Source of the DNA: Janthinobacterium sp. CG3
GTDB lineage: Bacteria > Pseudomonadota > Gammaproteobacteria > Burkholderiales > Burkholderiaceae_D
Length of the DNA stretch: 64,000 nucleotides
Assembly: GCF_000344615.1 (NCBI RefSeq)
Contig: NZ_KB467824.1
Span: 2,359,747 to 2,423,746, forward strand
Direction of reading: 5' to 3'
Shown here piece after piece: positions 1 to 10,500 of the stretch. Position numbers and translations under genes: made by a program. Positions within the stretch are counted from its first letter, which is position 1; every line of letters starts with the position of its first letter. The notes below the pieces were generated by a model. It had not been told where the DNA came from and searched no databases. It worked only from the letters and a program-made list of their open reading frames with translations.

Positions 1-1740
1 AGCCTGGACCGCTGGCGCACCACGCTGACGCAGCGGACCAACGCCATCGAACTGAGTTCCTGGGACTACCGCTCCTGCCGCGACAACCCGGTCGGCGCCT
101 ACGGCGACATCGGCGACGGCGTGCGCCTGCTCAGCCGCGACGCCCCCGGCGCCTACGCCTACCAGAGCCGCGCGCAGGGCCAGCGCATCGCCGACAACCA
201 GCTGCAGGCGTTCGAGGCGGGCAGGGAAATCCACACCGCCGCCGGCACCGTGCGCACCGCCGCGCCCGGCACCACCTTCACCCTGCGCGGCCACCACCGG
301 TTCGACGGCGCCCGCAACGACGACGGCCGCAGCTTCCTGATCGTGCGCGCCGTGCACCTGGCGCACAACAACCTGAGCGCCGAGATGCGCGCCGGCATCG
401 TGCGCGAACTGGGCCAGGGCGCGCTGGCCGCCGCCAACGAAAAGGAGCAAGCGCACAGCCTGCACGCCAGCGGCAGGCACATCGGCGAACGGCCGCTGTA
501 CCGCTGCCGCCTCGACGCCATCGGCCGCGCCACGCCCTACCGCAGCAGCGGCGTGGACGGCCACGGCCACCTGCTGCACCCGAGCCCGACCGTGCACGGC
601 CAGCAAACGGCCATTGTCGTCGGCCCGCCCGGCAGCGTTATCCACACCGACCGCGACCATCGCATCCTGGTGCAGATGCACTGGCAGCGCGGCGCCGGCA
701 GCCACAGCCGCCTCGACCACCCGGCGCCGGACGGCCACAGCGGCGCGCCGGCCGACCACCGCGCCGGCACCTGGGTGCGCGTGGCCACGCCGATCGCCCC
801 GGTGGCGGGCGCCAACTGGGGCGCCAACGCGCTACCCCGCGTCGGCCAGGAAGTGCTGGTGGACTTCTTTGAAGGTAACATCGACCGTCCCGTCGTCATC
901 GGCGCCGTCTACAACGGCAAGGGCCAGCCCGACGCGCAGCACAACCAGGCGTTCAAGGGCGCCGGCGCGGCCACCGGCAACGCGCCGGCCTGGTTCCCCG
1001 GCCAGGGCGGCGGCCACGCCCACCCGGCCGTGCTGTCGGGCTTGAAATCGCAGGCGATGGCCAGCAGCCAGAGCGGCGCCGGCGCCTACAACCAGTTGGT
1101 GTTCGACGACAGCCCCGGCCAGCCACGGCTGTCGCTGCAGCGCCACGCCAAGGCGCACCGCGGCAACGACGAGCTGAACCTGGGCCACCTGCGCCACCAG
1201 AGCGACAACCAGCGCCTGGCCAAGGCCGGCTTCGGTGCCGAATTGAAAACCGAGCACGCCGCCGCGCTGCGCGCCGGCCAGGGGATGCTGCTGTCGAGCG
1301 ACGCGCGCAACGGCGCCAGCGGCAGCCAGCTCGACTCGAAGGAGGCGCAGGCGCAGATCGAGCGCAGCCACGAACTGCAACTGAGCATGGCCGGCACCGC
1401 GCAAAAGCACAACGCCGGCATCAAGGACGACAAGGGCCAGGCCGAGCCGGCGCCGGACACATTGCCGGCGATCGCCCAGATGGCCAACAGCGTCGAGGTG
1501 CTCAAGGGCACGGACGGCGGCGGCGGGCAGACTCCGGTGACGGCCTACACGGAGGCGCAGTTGCAACTGTCTAGCCCGGCCGGCATCGCCGCGACCACGC
1601 CGGCGAACGCCATCCTCGCCGCCGGCAACACCGGCAGCGTCACCGCCGGGCAGGACATCAACTTCGCCGCGCAGGGGCAACAGCTATTACCTGGTGAAGG
1701 CGGGCGTCAGCCTGTTCACCTACGGCAAGGCCGGCAATAA
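1..1740 (+). CDS. vgrG: Type VI secretion tip protein VgrG, 5'-truncated by the window; frame ends early at a frameshift
   Basis: The frame is open from base 1, so the start lies outside the window. The visible part is the second half of a VgrG spike. It has the end of the gp27-like region, then a gp5/OB-fold region around codons 170-300 with the hallmark 'GANWGANALPRVGQEVLVDF' and 'IDRPVVIGAVYNG' stretches, then a DUF2345-type region. VgrG trimers cap the Hcp tube and carry effectors. The frame stops at 1738-1740 after a nonsense tail of about 15 residues, because an extra G in the GGGG run at 1674-1677 shifts the reading. The next overlapping ORF continues the VgrG sequence in the +1 frame. 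The downstream VRR-NUC nuclease and DUF3396 immunity genes mark this as a vgrG cargo cassette. The VgrG identity is secure. Whether the frameshift is real or a sequencing error cannot be told from the sequence. Confidence 0.88.
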   Translation, partial: SLDRWRTTLTQRTNAIELSSWDYRSCRDNPVGAYGDIGDGVRLLSRDAPGAYAYQSRAQGQRIADNQLQAFEAGREIHTAAGTVRTAAPGTTFTLRGHHRFDGARNDDGRSFLIVRAVHLAHNNLSAEMRAGIVRELGQGALAAANEKEQAHSLHASGRHIGERPLYRCRLDAIGRATPYRSSGVDGHGHLLHPSPTVHGQQTAIVVGPPGSVIHTDRDHRILVQMHWQRGAGSHSRLDHPAPDGHSGAPADHRAGTWVRVATPIAPVAGANWGANALPRVGQEVLVDFFEGNIDRPVVIGAVYNGKGQPDAQHNQAFKGAGAATGNAPAWFPGQGGGHAHPAVLSGLKSQAMASSQSGAGAYNQLVFDDSPGQPRLSLQRHAKAHRGNDELNLGHLRHQSDNQRLAKAGFGAELKTEHAAALRAGQGMLLSSDARNGASGSQLDSKEAQAQIERSHELQLSMAGTAQKHNAGIKDDKGQAEPAPDTLPAIAQMANSVEVLKGTDGGGGQTPVTAYTEAQLQLSSPAGIAATTPANAILAAGNTGSVTAGQDINFAAQGQQLLPGEGGRQPVHLRQGRQ

Positions 1741-2386
1741 GGACAAGCCGAACCAGGAAACCGGCATCAAACTGCACGCGGCGACCGGCAAGGTCAGCAG
1801 CCAGAGCCAGTCGGACAAGACCAGCATCACCGCCGACAAGGCTGTCACCGTGGCCAGCGTTACCCAGAGCGTCAACATCGCCGCGAAGCAGCACGTGCTG
1901 ATGACGGCGCAGGGCGCTTATTTGAAGCTCGAAGGCGGCAATATTATGGTACACGGGCCGGGCAAGATGGATTTCAAGGCTAGCTTAAAGGAGTTGGCGG
2001 GGCCGGCCAGCAGCGACGCGCAACTGGCGGCGCTTCCCAGCCTCTCCGCGATGGCCTCCGTCAATGCCGCCGGTTCCTACACCGGCCGCTACACCCTGAG
2101 CAAGAATCTCGACAACGCGTTCCAAGGATATCGATACAAGATCGAATCCAACAAACAGCTACTGGCGGAAGGCAAAACCGACAAGGCCGGCCGCACCGCC
2201 TTCATCGACACCGAGCAACGCAGCCAAGTGAAAATCTACAAAACCATCATGCGGGACGACCAAAAAATCGACGAACAATGGGCGGCGGCGCTGGACCGCG
2301 CCGCCGACGGCAACCCCGCCAACACCGGCGGCGCCGCGGAGCCGCTGCCCGACGATTATCTCGACCAATATGGGGAGGACGCCTAA
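1694..2386 (+). CDS. C-terminal part of the same VgrG (DUF2345 end plus adaptor-like extension), displaced frame
   Basis: This frame continues the VgrG of the preceding ORF. It carries the conserved DUF2345 block with 'YLKLEGGNIMVHGPGKMDF', which always lies inside a full VgrG. After it comes a C-terminal extension of about 120 residues with a transthyretin-like pattern (YRYKIESN...GKTDKAGRTAFID), a type of domain used to dock effectors. Deleting one G at 1674-1677 would fuse the two ORFs into one protein. The nominal ATG at 1694 has no convincing ribosome binding site, so independent translation is doubtful. The stop codon overlaps the ATG of the nuclease gene by one base (TAATG), which implies translational coupling of tip and effector. 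Confidence 0.75.
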   Translation: MKAGVSLFTYGKAGNKDKPNQETGIKLHAATGKVSSQSQSDKTSITADKAVTVASVTQSVNIAAKQHVLMTAQGAYLKLEGGNIMVHGPGKMDFKASLKELAGPASSDAQLAALPSLSAMASVNAAGSYTGRYTLSKNLDNAFQGYRYKIESNKQLLAEGKTDKAGRTAFIDTEQRSQVKIYKTIMRDDQKIDEQWAAALDRAADGNPANTGGAAEPLPDDYLDQYGEDA

Positions 2387-3270
2387 TGCCGGTTCCACTC
2401 ATTATTATTGCGCTGGGAGAAATTGCACTGCAAGCCGGCGTGTGGGCCTGGCGCGGCTATCGCGCCTATGACACGGCCCAGACAGCGCTGGAAGCCGTCG
2501 AAATGGCCAAGTCGATCGCCCAGAGCAAGGAACTGATCAAGCACAAAATTCGCGGCGTCATCGAGAGCATGTCGCAGGAAATCGAGGTGAAATGCTCGAC
2601 CTTCGCACTGGTCGACCCCGGCGGAAAAAGCACCGTCTCGCGCCGGGGCAATGAAAACTTCGAATGGAAGGAATACATCGAGCGCAAGATCCCTTTCCGT
2701 CCCGCGATCAGCATCGTGTGCAAGCTGGCGCTGGAGGCACCGATCAAAGTACCCCGGCGTATCCGCAAAAAAATAGGCGGCGAGATTCCCGAAGGTACGA
2801 TTGAAGTCACACTGAAACAAACCACGGCGTCGCTGATGTTCGAAACCATCGACCTGATGCTCGATTGGAAGAGCCCGTTAAAAGCCGAACCGAACTACAA
2901 TCGGGCAACGCAAAAAGGGTATCTCGGCACCCCGCCGACGCGCCCGCACCGGATTAGCAGCGTGTTTCCATTCTGGCCCCGGCCGCGTGGAAGTTTGGCG
3001 CCCGATCTGGTCATTCCGGAATACCGACAGAAGCCGTGGGAGATCGACAACGTGTTTGCAGCAGTGGAGATCAAGTTTCCAAATGACTGGGTACAGACAA
3101 AGCAGATGGAAGATTACGTTGAGCTAATGACACCAAAGCTTGGGCTAGATGCCAGAAAAATAGGAAAAGCGCGGATCGCGCTGTTACGCGTACCGGAAGA
3201 CTGCACGGATGTCGTGCCGGGCGAAAAACAAGAGAAAAAAGTAAAAAAAAATAGGGCTAACAGACTATGA
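2386..3270 (+). CDS. Putative T6SS effector with a VRR-NUC / PD-(D/E)XK nuclease domain
   Basis: I chose the ATG at 2386 because it overlaps the vgrG stop; the frame is open further upstream but only in vgrG shadow. The protein has 294 residues. The N-terminus is hydrophobic (MPVPLIIIALGEIALQAG) and is followed by a helical linker. The C-terminal third has the order expected of a PD-(D/E)XK-fold VRR-NUC domain: 'APDLVIPE', then 'VFAAVEIKFPNDW' (E-x-K core), then a downstream Q in 'TKQMEDYVELM'. VRR-NUC effectors (TseV type) damage target-cell DNA. Position directly behind vgrG and before an immunity-type gene, with the ATGA overlap at 3267-3270, supports an effector role. The assignment is from motifs only. 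GC drops toward the 3' end. Confidence 0.72.
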   Translation: MPVPLIIIALGEIALQAGVWAWRGYRAYDTAQTALEAVEMAKSIAQSKELIKHKIRGVIESMSQEIEVKCSTFALVDPGGKSTVSRRGNENFEWKEYIERKIPFRPAISIVCKLALEAPIKVPRRIRKKIGGEIPEGTIEVTLKQTTASLMFETIDLMLDWKSPLKAEPNYNRATQKGYLGTPPTRPHRISSVFPFWPRPRGSLAPDLVIPEYRQKPWEIDNVFAAVEIKFPNDWVQTKQMEDYVELMTPKLGLDARKIGKARIALLRVPEDCTDVVPGEKQEKKVKKNRANRL

Positions 3271-4520
3271 GTACAACAGAAAGCTTTCTTAGCAGCGATG
3301 ATGTTAGTGGATTTGTTGCAGAACTAAAGGAATGGCCAAATTCATCTTACGGAAATGACGACGTTACACATAACGTAAGTCCCTTTGTGACATTTTATTT
3401 CCTTTACGATACTAAGCATCATCTTGATACATCGCTCATCATGATAGACATTCATGAGAAATTTGAGCGATTAACAGGGAATCCATATCGTATCGGCACA
3501 CATCCCGCCTCGGAAAAGCCCCATCCTTACGGCTCAAAACGCTTACCCGATCTTCGTGAGTTTGCTCGGAAAACGAAGAAAGGGGACTATTTTGTTTTTA
3601 ATTTCACCGATCAAAATAATCATATTTCCTCTCCCTCGACAGCAGGATATTTTTGGAAAGTTCGGGACTATATGAACGACAGAGAGGATCCATCAAACAG
3701 AACCTATTCGTCGATTCAATTTTACTATCGATGGTCATGGTGGAGGAAAAATAAAGACGCTTGGAGAGAATTTGTTCTGCAAACGGCTGAAACGCTTCGC
3801 GCGGCGCAGGTATACAGTGGTTTCGCCATGGCCACTCCGCTGGCTTATGGCTCTCGTTCGGAGGTTTCTGTGTGGGAGCGGGCGTTGACCCCTCATTTCT
3901 ACGGACTTGATATCGATGACTACCTCGGAATGCACGGTGAACTGGCTATAGGTATTCGCCCGCCGACTTGGGGTTTCCTGCTTTCAGATTTCTGGCGTGA
4001 GAAGCTCGACCTCAGCCGCGATCAGGTTAAAATTAGCCTCCATCATTCGAGCATCAGAATTGAAGAACTCAAGGTGGGATTATGGATCGAATTAGGCGAG
4101 GAGCCGTCGCTTTTCCCTGTCGAAGAAGGGGTCCCCGTGCTGCCCGTGTTGTTGAACAAAATACTCAAACCTATTCGCCATGACCATATGGGCCTGTTAA
4201 GCGGGGGCCAATGGGACGGCGATCCCAACGAACGCTTCAACGACGCCGATTCGCTGCGCTGGATGCGGCGTTTCGACGCGGACAGCGACTGGCCAAGCGC
4301 AGACCTGCGCCAGCCCCACAACGGCGGCGCCACGGATGTTGCTCCGCAGCAGCTCGAAGCACGGGAATTGCGCGCGCACGCAGGCGAGGCGTGTCCGGAA
4401 GCGGGCCAGTGGCAAGCTTTGGATATTCCGCCACTCACCCGGAAATTCGCGCACGGCGAGTTGATGAGCGACCTGCGCTCCGCTTATGGTTTAACCGTGT
4501 GGCGATTTTTGAACGAATGA
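3267..4520 (+). CDS. DUF3396 / type VI immunity family protein
   Basis: This 417-residue protein overlaps the nuclease gene by ATGA. The central region resembles the DUF3396 'type VI immunity family', with aromatic-rich segments such as 'SSIQFYYRWSWWRKNKDAWR' and 'ERALTPHFYGLDIDDYLGMH'. The last 50 residues contain 'GEACPEAGQWQALDI' and end '...YGLTVWRFLNE', a C-terminal pattern I associate with Rhs/T6SS accessory proteins. The expected role is to neutralise the adjacent nuclease in the producer cell. Composition is mosaic: about 3240-4130 is visibly AT-richer than its surroundings, whereas the 3' quarter returns to genome-like GC. That fits lateral acquisition of the core with a local C-terminal module. 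Confidence 0.72.
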   Translation: MSTTESFLSSDDVSGFVAELKEWPNSSYGNDDVTHNVSPFVTFYFLYDTKHHLDTSLIMIDIHEKFERLTGNPYRIGTHPASEKPHPYGSKRLPDLREFARKTKKGDYFVFNFTDQNNHISSPSTAGYFWKVRDYMNDREDPSNRTYSSIQFYYRWSWWRKNKDAWREFVLQTAETLRAAQVYSGFAMATPLAYGSRSEVSVWERALTPHFYGLDIDDYLGMHGELAIGIRPPTWGFLLSDFWREKLDLSRDQVKISLHHSSIRIEELKVGLWIELGEEPSLFPVEEGVPVLPVLLNKILKPIRHDHMGLLSGGQWDGDPNERFNDADSLRWMRRFDADSDWPSADLRQPHNGGATDVAPQQLEARELRAHAGEACPEAGQWQALDIPPLTRKFAHGELMSDLRSAYGLTVWRFLNE

Positions 4521-4564
4521 GCACACAGCGGCGTGAGCCAGAGGCGCGGATGAACGGCGCCGCC

Positions 4565-7500
4565 TTACAAGCGCAGTTCGGGATGCGTGCGCAATACCGG
4601 ATTCGCATCGGCTTTGAATAATGCCGACAGCATTTCCGCCGGCACCGCTTTGCTGAAGTAGAAGCCCTGCCCCGCAAGGCAATTGTGGGCGAGCAGGAAC
4701 TCCGCCTGTTGCGACGTTTCCACGCCTTCGGCCATGACGTTCAGGTGCAGGCTGGCGGCCATCGCAATAATGGCCGACACCAGCGCGGTATCGTTCGGAT
4801 CGGTGCCGATGTCGCGCACGAACGATTGGTCGATCTTCAACGCATGCACCGGAAAGCGCTGCAAATAGCCGAGGCTGGAATAGCCGGTGCCGAAGTCGTC
4901 GATCGACAGTCTGACGCCCATTTTGCTCAGCCGGGTCAGCGCGGCAAGATTGAAATCGCTGCGCTGCATCAGCGTGCTTTCGGTGATTTCCAGTTCGAGG
5001 GCGCTGGCCGGAACCCCCGTTTCGGCCAGTATGTGCGCGACCAGGGCGCAAAAGTCGCTTTGCTCCAGTTGCCGGGGCGATAGGTTGACCGCTATTTTCA
5101 ACTCCGGGCGGCCGCCGTCGTGCCAGACGCGCAGCTGCTTGCAGGCTTCGCGCAAGACCCACTCGCCAAGCGGCACGATCAGCCCCGACTCCTCGGCGTT
5201 GGCGATGAAGGCGCCGCAGGAAATCGGCGCACCGCCCGGCGGCTGCCAGCGCAGCAGCGCCTCGGTTGAAAAGGTCGTGCCGCTTTGCATGTCCACCTGC
5301 GGCTGGTAATGCAGGACGAATTCCTGCCGCGCCAGGGCTTGGCGCAAGCGGTTTCCGACGACCATGCGCTGCTGCGCCGCGTGGTTCAGCGCGGGGGTGA
5401 AAAACTGGAAATTGCCGCGCCCCGTTTCCTTGGCGTGGTACATGGCCGTGTCGGCCGCGCGCATCAGGCTTTCGACCTCGGTGCCGTCGTCCGGATACAG
5501 GCTGATGCCGACGCTGCCGCTGACATGCAGTTCATGCCCCTCTACAATAAAAGGCTTGAGCAGGATATCGAGTACCTTTTGCGCCACCTGCGCGGCGTCG
5601 CCGCTGTCGTTGACCATCGGCAGGCTGAGGACGAATTCGTCGCCGCCCAGCCGGGCCACGCTGTCGCCTTCGCGCAGGCACTTTTGCAGGCGCACGGAGG
5701 TCATCTGCAAAACGATGTCGCCGATGTGGTGGCCAAGCGAGTCGTTGATGTTCTTGAAATAATCGAGGTCGATGAACAGGATCGCCACGCGGCCCTGGTT
5801 GCGGTGGGCCTGGGCAATAGCCTGCGTCATGCGGTCCTGCAACAGCGCGCGGTTGGGCAGCCCGGTCAAGGCGTCGTGGTCCGCCATGTGGCGGATTTGC
5901 TCTTCCGCCTGCTTGCGCGCGCTGAGGTCGAGCACGAAGCTGACGCCGCTCTCGCGGGAGCCTTCGAACATGGCGCGGCCGATCAGCACGTGGACGCGCT
6001 GGCCGTCCTTGCGGATGTATTCCTTCTCGTACGGCGCGCAGGTGCCGGTGCGCATCGCCTCTTCGATCGCCCGAACGTCGAGGGCGTGGTATTCCGGCGG
6101 GGTCATGTCCGACCAGCGCAGTTCCCCCGATGCCAGGTCCTCCCTGGAGTAGCCGGACAGTTCCAGGAAGGCGTCGTTGGCGTACGAGATGTCGCCGGCG
6201 GTGTTCCAAAACGTCACGCCGATCATGTTCGACTCCACCAGGCGGCGGATTTGCGCGTCTTTTTCGCGCAGCGCCTGCTCGGCAAGCTTGCGCTCGCCAA
6301 TTTCGCGGGCGATCAGCGAGGCGCCGGTGAGCCGGCCGCTGGCGTCGCAAATGGGCGAGAACGAGATCGAAACGTCGATGCGCCGGCCGTCCTTGCGCAT
6401 ACGCACCGTCTCGTGGTGCAAGACCCGCTCGCGGCGGCGCAGCCGCGCCAGGATGCCGGGCGTTTCATCGGGCAGCTCCGGCGGCGCCAGGATGGAAATC
6501 GGCCGCCCCAGCGCCTCGTTGGCGCTGTAGCCGTACATGCGCTCGGCGCCGGCGTTCCAACTGACGATGGTGCCGTCGAGCGTCTTGCCGATGATGGCGT
6601 CGTCCGACGAGGTGACGATGGCGGCCAGTTGCGTTGCCTGCTGTTCGGCGCGTTTGCGCCGGCTGTTTTCCTGTCGCAGGTCGGCATACAGTTGGGCGTT
6701 TTCCAGGGAGATGGCGGCTTGCGAGGTCAACAACTTGAGCGCCGCCACCCGTTCGGAGGAAAAGGCGTGGGTCAACAGATTATTCTCGAGGTAGAGCAGG
6801 CCGACCAGGCCGCCCTGGCGCAGGATCGGCAGGCACAACACCGACTTCGGCTGGTGCCGGGCAAAGTAGGGGTCGCTGGAAAACACGTTGGGCTGTGCCA
6901 CATCGGGCAACAATACCTCCTCGCGGCTGTGCTGCACGTAGTTGAGGATTGCCGCCGGCAGGGACGCCTCGGCCGGCGCCACCCTGTCGTGGATGCGCAC
7001 CTGCACCGCGTCCTGGTCAACGCTGGCCTCGGCGGCCAGTTCCAGACCTTCGTTGTTGGACAGCAGCAACGAACCGGCTTGCGCGCCGGCGTTTTCCAGC
7101 ACGATGTGCAGCAGCGTATCGGCCAGTTCGTTGAGCGTGATCCGGCTGGAGATCGCCTGCGACGCCTTGGTGATCGACAAGACGTCCAACGGCACCGCCA
7201 CCGCGCCCGCCGACAGCGCCGGGCGACTGGTGTGGAGTTGCTCGGCCTTGCCTTGCGCGCCCCAGCGCCGGTAGTGCGTGCAGGCCTCGCTCAGATAGGT
7301 GTCGGCGATCAACTCGAAGCCGCGCCCGCGATAGAACTTCGACGCCAGCTCGTACGCGATGGCCTCGTTCTGGACCAAGCCGTTGTCGCGGGCGGCGCCG
7401 ATGGCCTGCTGGTACAGCCGCTCGGCGTCGCCGGCCCGCCCTTCGATGCGGGCGATTTCCGCCCCCACCAGCGCATGGCTGCTCAGGTAGTTCTGCGGGC

Positions 7501-10500
7501 AATGCGCGGCCCACAGCGCGTGCCGCTCCAATTCCGTTGCCAGCAAGCCGGCAAAGCGCGCTTGCTCCTCGCCGGGTTCGGACGGACACAGCGCGGCCAA
7601 GGCCAGCGCGAAATAGAAATGATGCGCGCCGTCCAGCACCATGATGGTGCCGGTCTGGTTGACGTTCAGCGCGGCCTGCCGCGCGTGCGCCAAGGCGCCG
7701 GCATAGTCGCCGTACATGAAGGCGCACATCTGTTTAACGATGTAGGCAATATACAGGCCGGCGCTGAAGTTCGCCTTCTCCAGCGCGGCCAAGCACGGCA
7801 CTTCGTCGAAGTCGTCGCCGTCCAGGCTACCGGGCGCACGCGTCCGGCCCTTCAGGCTCAACACCAGTTGTTGTTCGAAGCGGATGGCGTCGTAAACCGT
7901 TTCGTTGTGGTTGTCGCGGGCGAATTCGCCATTCCTGCGCGCCGTCGCCAATACCTCGTCGAGGGCGGCGCCTTGTTGCAGCATCGGCCAGAAATGGCAC
8001 ACGGCGATGTAGTTGGCAAACACCAGGTCGCCCACTTCCAGGCTGGCGCCGAAGGCTTGCTCGAGCATCGGCACCGAGCCGGCGATGGCCTCCTTCCACG
8101 GCATAAACGTGATGGCGTGCACAAACAACACCCGTCCCTTGAAGCGCGGCGCGGCGCGCCTGCTGTTCAGTTGCAAGGCCAGCTCGGAGAAGACAAAGGC
8201 CGACTCGACGTCGCCGAAGCGCGACAGCAGGATGGTGCCGTACACGCTGTACGCAAAGCAAGAACCGGCGGTGTGCCCGTGCCGCAGCGACAGCTTGACC
8301 GTCCACGCGGTGATCAGGGCGAAGTACTCCGGCCGCGACGAATATGCCGGGGCGATCGCCTCCACCAGCAGCGCTATGACGCTGGCCATGCCGCTGTCGC
8401 TCGACTCGGGCGCATCGATGACATCGGCCATTTTTTTGTCGCGCAGGCAGGCGGCGATGTCGCGCACCTCGGCGGCGATGGCCGCTTCGATCGCCGCCAT
8501 GTCGGTTGGAAAGTGCAGGCCGAAGCGGCCGACGCCCTCGACCATGGCGCCCAGCGCGTCGTCGTAGCGCCCGGCCGTCTGGTAGAGCTGAATGCGCAGC
8601 AAGTACACGTCCGCGCAGTCGCCAGGCGAGCGGGCGTTCGTCAAGATCAGGTTGGCCAGTTGATCGGCCCGCTGGAAATTCCCGGCAAAATGTTCGCACT
8701 CGGACAAGGCCAGCGCGATGGCGTAGGCCTGCTGGTACTGCGTTTGCCACGCGGTGGGCGGCAACAGCGCCATGGCGCGGTCGAGGAAGTTGCAGGCCGA
8801 CGCATGGGCCCTGCTCGCCAGGGCCTTCTTCCCGGCCATCAAGTTGAGCTGGCACAGCAAGGCCTTGTCGCCGGGGTCGGCGACGGCGTCGCCGCCGCGG
8901 TTGAACTGGTCGACGATGGCAAACACCGCTTCCTCGACCTGCGCGGGGGTTTTACCGCCGATCAGCGCACGGCCGATCTGCAGATGCAGCGCCGCGCGCG
9001 CGGAAAGCGGAATCGACAGATAGGCCGCCTCTTGCACCCGGTCGTGGAGAAAATACACGGCGTTGTCCGTGCGCGTGACGAGGCCGGCGGCCTGCGCCGC
9101 CGACAGCGCCGCTTGCGTGGCCGGTTCCGCCCGGCCGCACACGTTCGCCAGCGCCGCCGTGCTGGCGCCCGAGCCGAGGCAGGCCAGCCGTTGCAGCACC
9201 GACTTGGCCGGGTCCGGCAAGCGCGCCATTTTCGCCACCATCAGCACCGCGACGTTGTCGGTGTAGCCCTTGGCGCTGATCTTGCCGAGGTCCCAGCGCC
9301 AGGTCCGCGACTGCGGGTCGAAAGCGAGCATGCGTTCTTCCTCCAGTTCGCCAATAAACTGGGTCATGAAAAACGGATTGCCGCGGGTCTTCTCGTAGAC
9401 CAGCTGCGCCAGCTGGGCCGCTTCGCCGTGCCCGCAGCGCAGCGTTTCGTCAATCAGGGCGCGCACCGCGTCCTCGGCCAAGGGCGCCAGCACCACCCGC
9501 GTCACTGCGCCGGCGCCGGCGCCGACGAGCATGCGCGACAGCGGGTGCCCCGGGCCGACCTCGTTGTCCCGGTAGGCGCCCGCCACCAGCAGGCTGCACG
9601 GCGAGGGTGAACTCAGCAATTGCGCCACCAGCCGCAAGCTGGCGGCGTCGGCCCACTGCAAATCGTCGAGAAACAAGGTCAGCGGGTGGGCCGCCTGCGC
9701 GAAGGCGCGGATGAAGCGCTCGAACACCATCAAAAACCGGTTCTCCGCCTCCGCCGGCGGCACCTCCGGCACCGGCGCCTGCGCGCCGATGATCAGTTCG
9801 GCCTGGGGCAGCACGTCGACGATCAGTTTACCGTTGGCGCCGACCGCCGCCCGCACCTTGCGGCGCCAGGCGGCGACGCCCTCCTCGCTTTCGGTAAGGA
9901 TTTGCCGCACCAGTTCGCGCAGCGCGTCCGTCACCGTGGCGTAGGGAATTTCGCGCTGGTACTGGTCGAATTTGCCGGAAATGAAAAATCCGCGCCGCGC
10001 CAGCACCGGCTGGCGCAGCTCCCCCGCCAGGGCCGACTTGCCAATGCCGGCGTAGCCAGTAATGAGCAGCAGGGCCGCTCTTCCCGAGGCCAGCATGGCG
10101 TCGAAGCTGCCTACCACTTGGGCCAGCTCGCTATCGCGGCCCACCAGTCTTTGTGGAATCTGAATCCGTTCCGGCCGGTCGTGCGCACCCAGGGGAAACG
10201 GCGGCATCGCCGCCCCCGCCTCCCACTGCGCCAGGCAGGTGTCGAGGTCGTGCAACAGGCCGTGCGCGCTTTGGTAGCGGTCCTCCGGCATTTTCGCCAG
10301 CAGCTTCATGACGATGTCCGACAACGGCGCCGGAATACCCGGCGCCAATTCGGCGGGCGGACGCGGCACGCGGGCGATGTGGCAGTGCGCCCATTCCATC
10401 GGGTCGTTGCCGCGGCACGGCAATTGCCCCGTCAACATGCGGTACAGCGTCACGCCCAGCGAATAGAAATCGCTGCGGTAATCGACGCCGCGGTTCATGC

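Noticed and set aside
5285..9610. 1441-codon plus-strand open frame
   Set aside because: It is antisense to the giant kinase-GGDEF-EAL gene, rich in Arg, Gly, His and Gln, with no motif. It is a GC-bias shadow.
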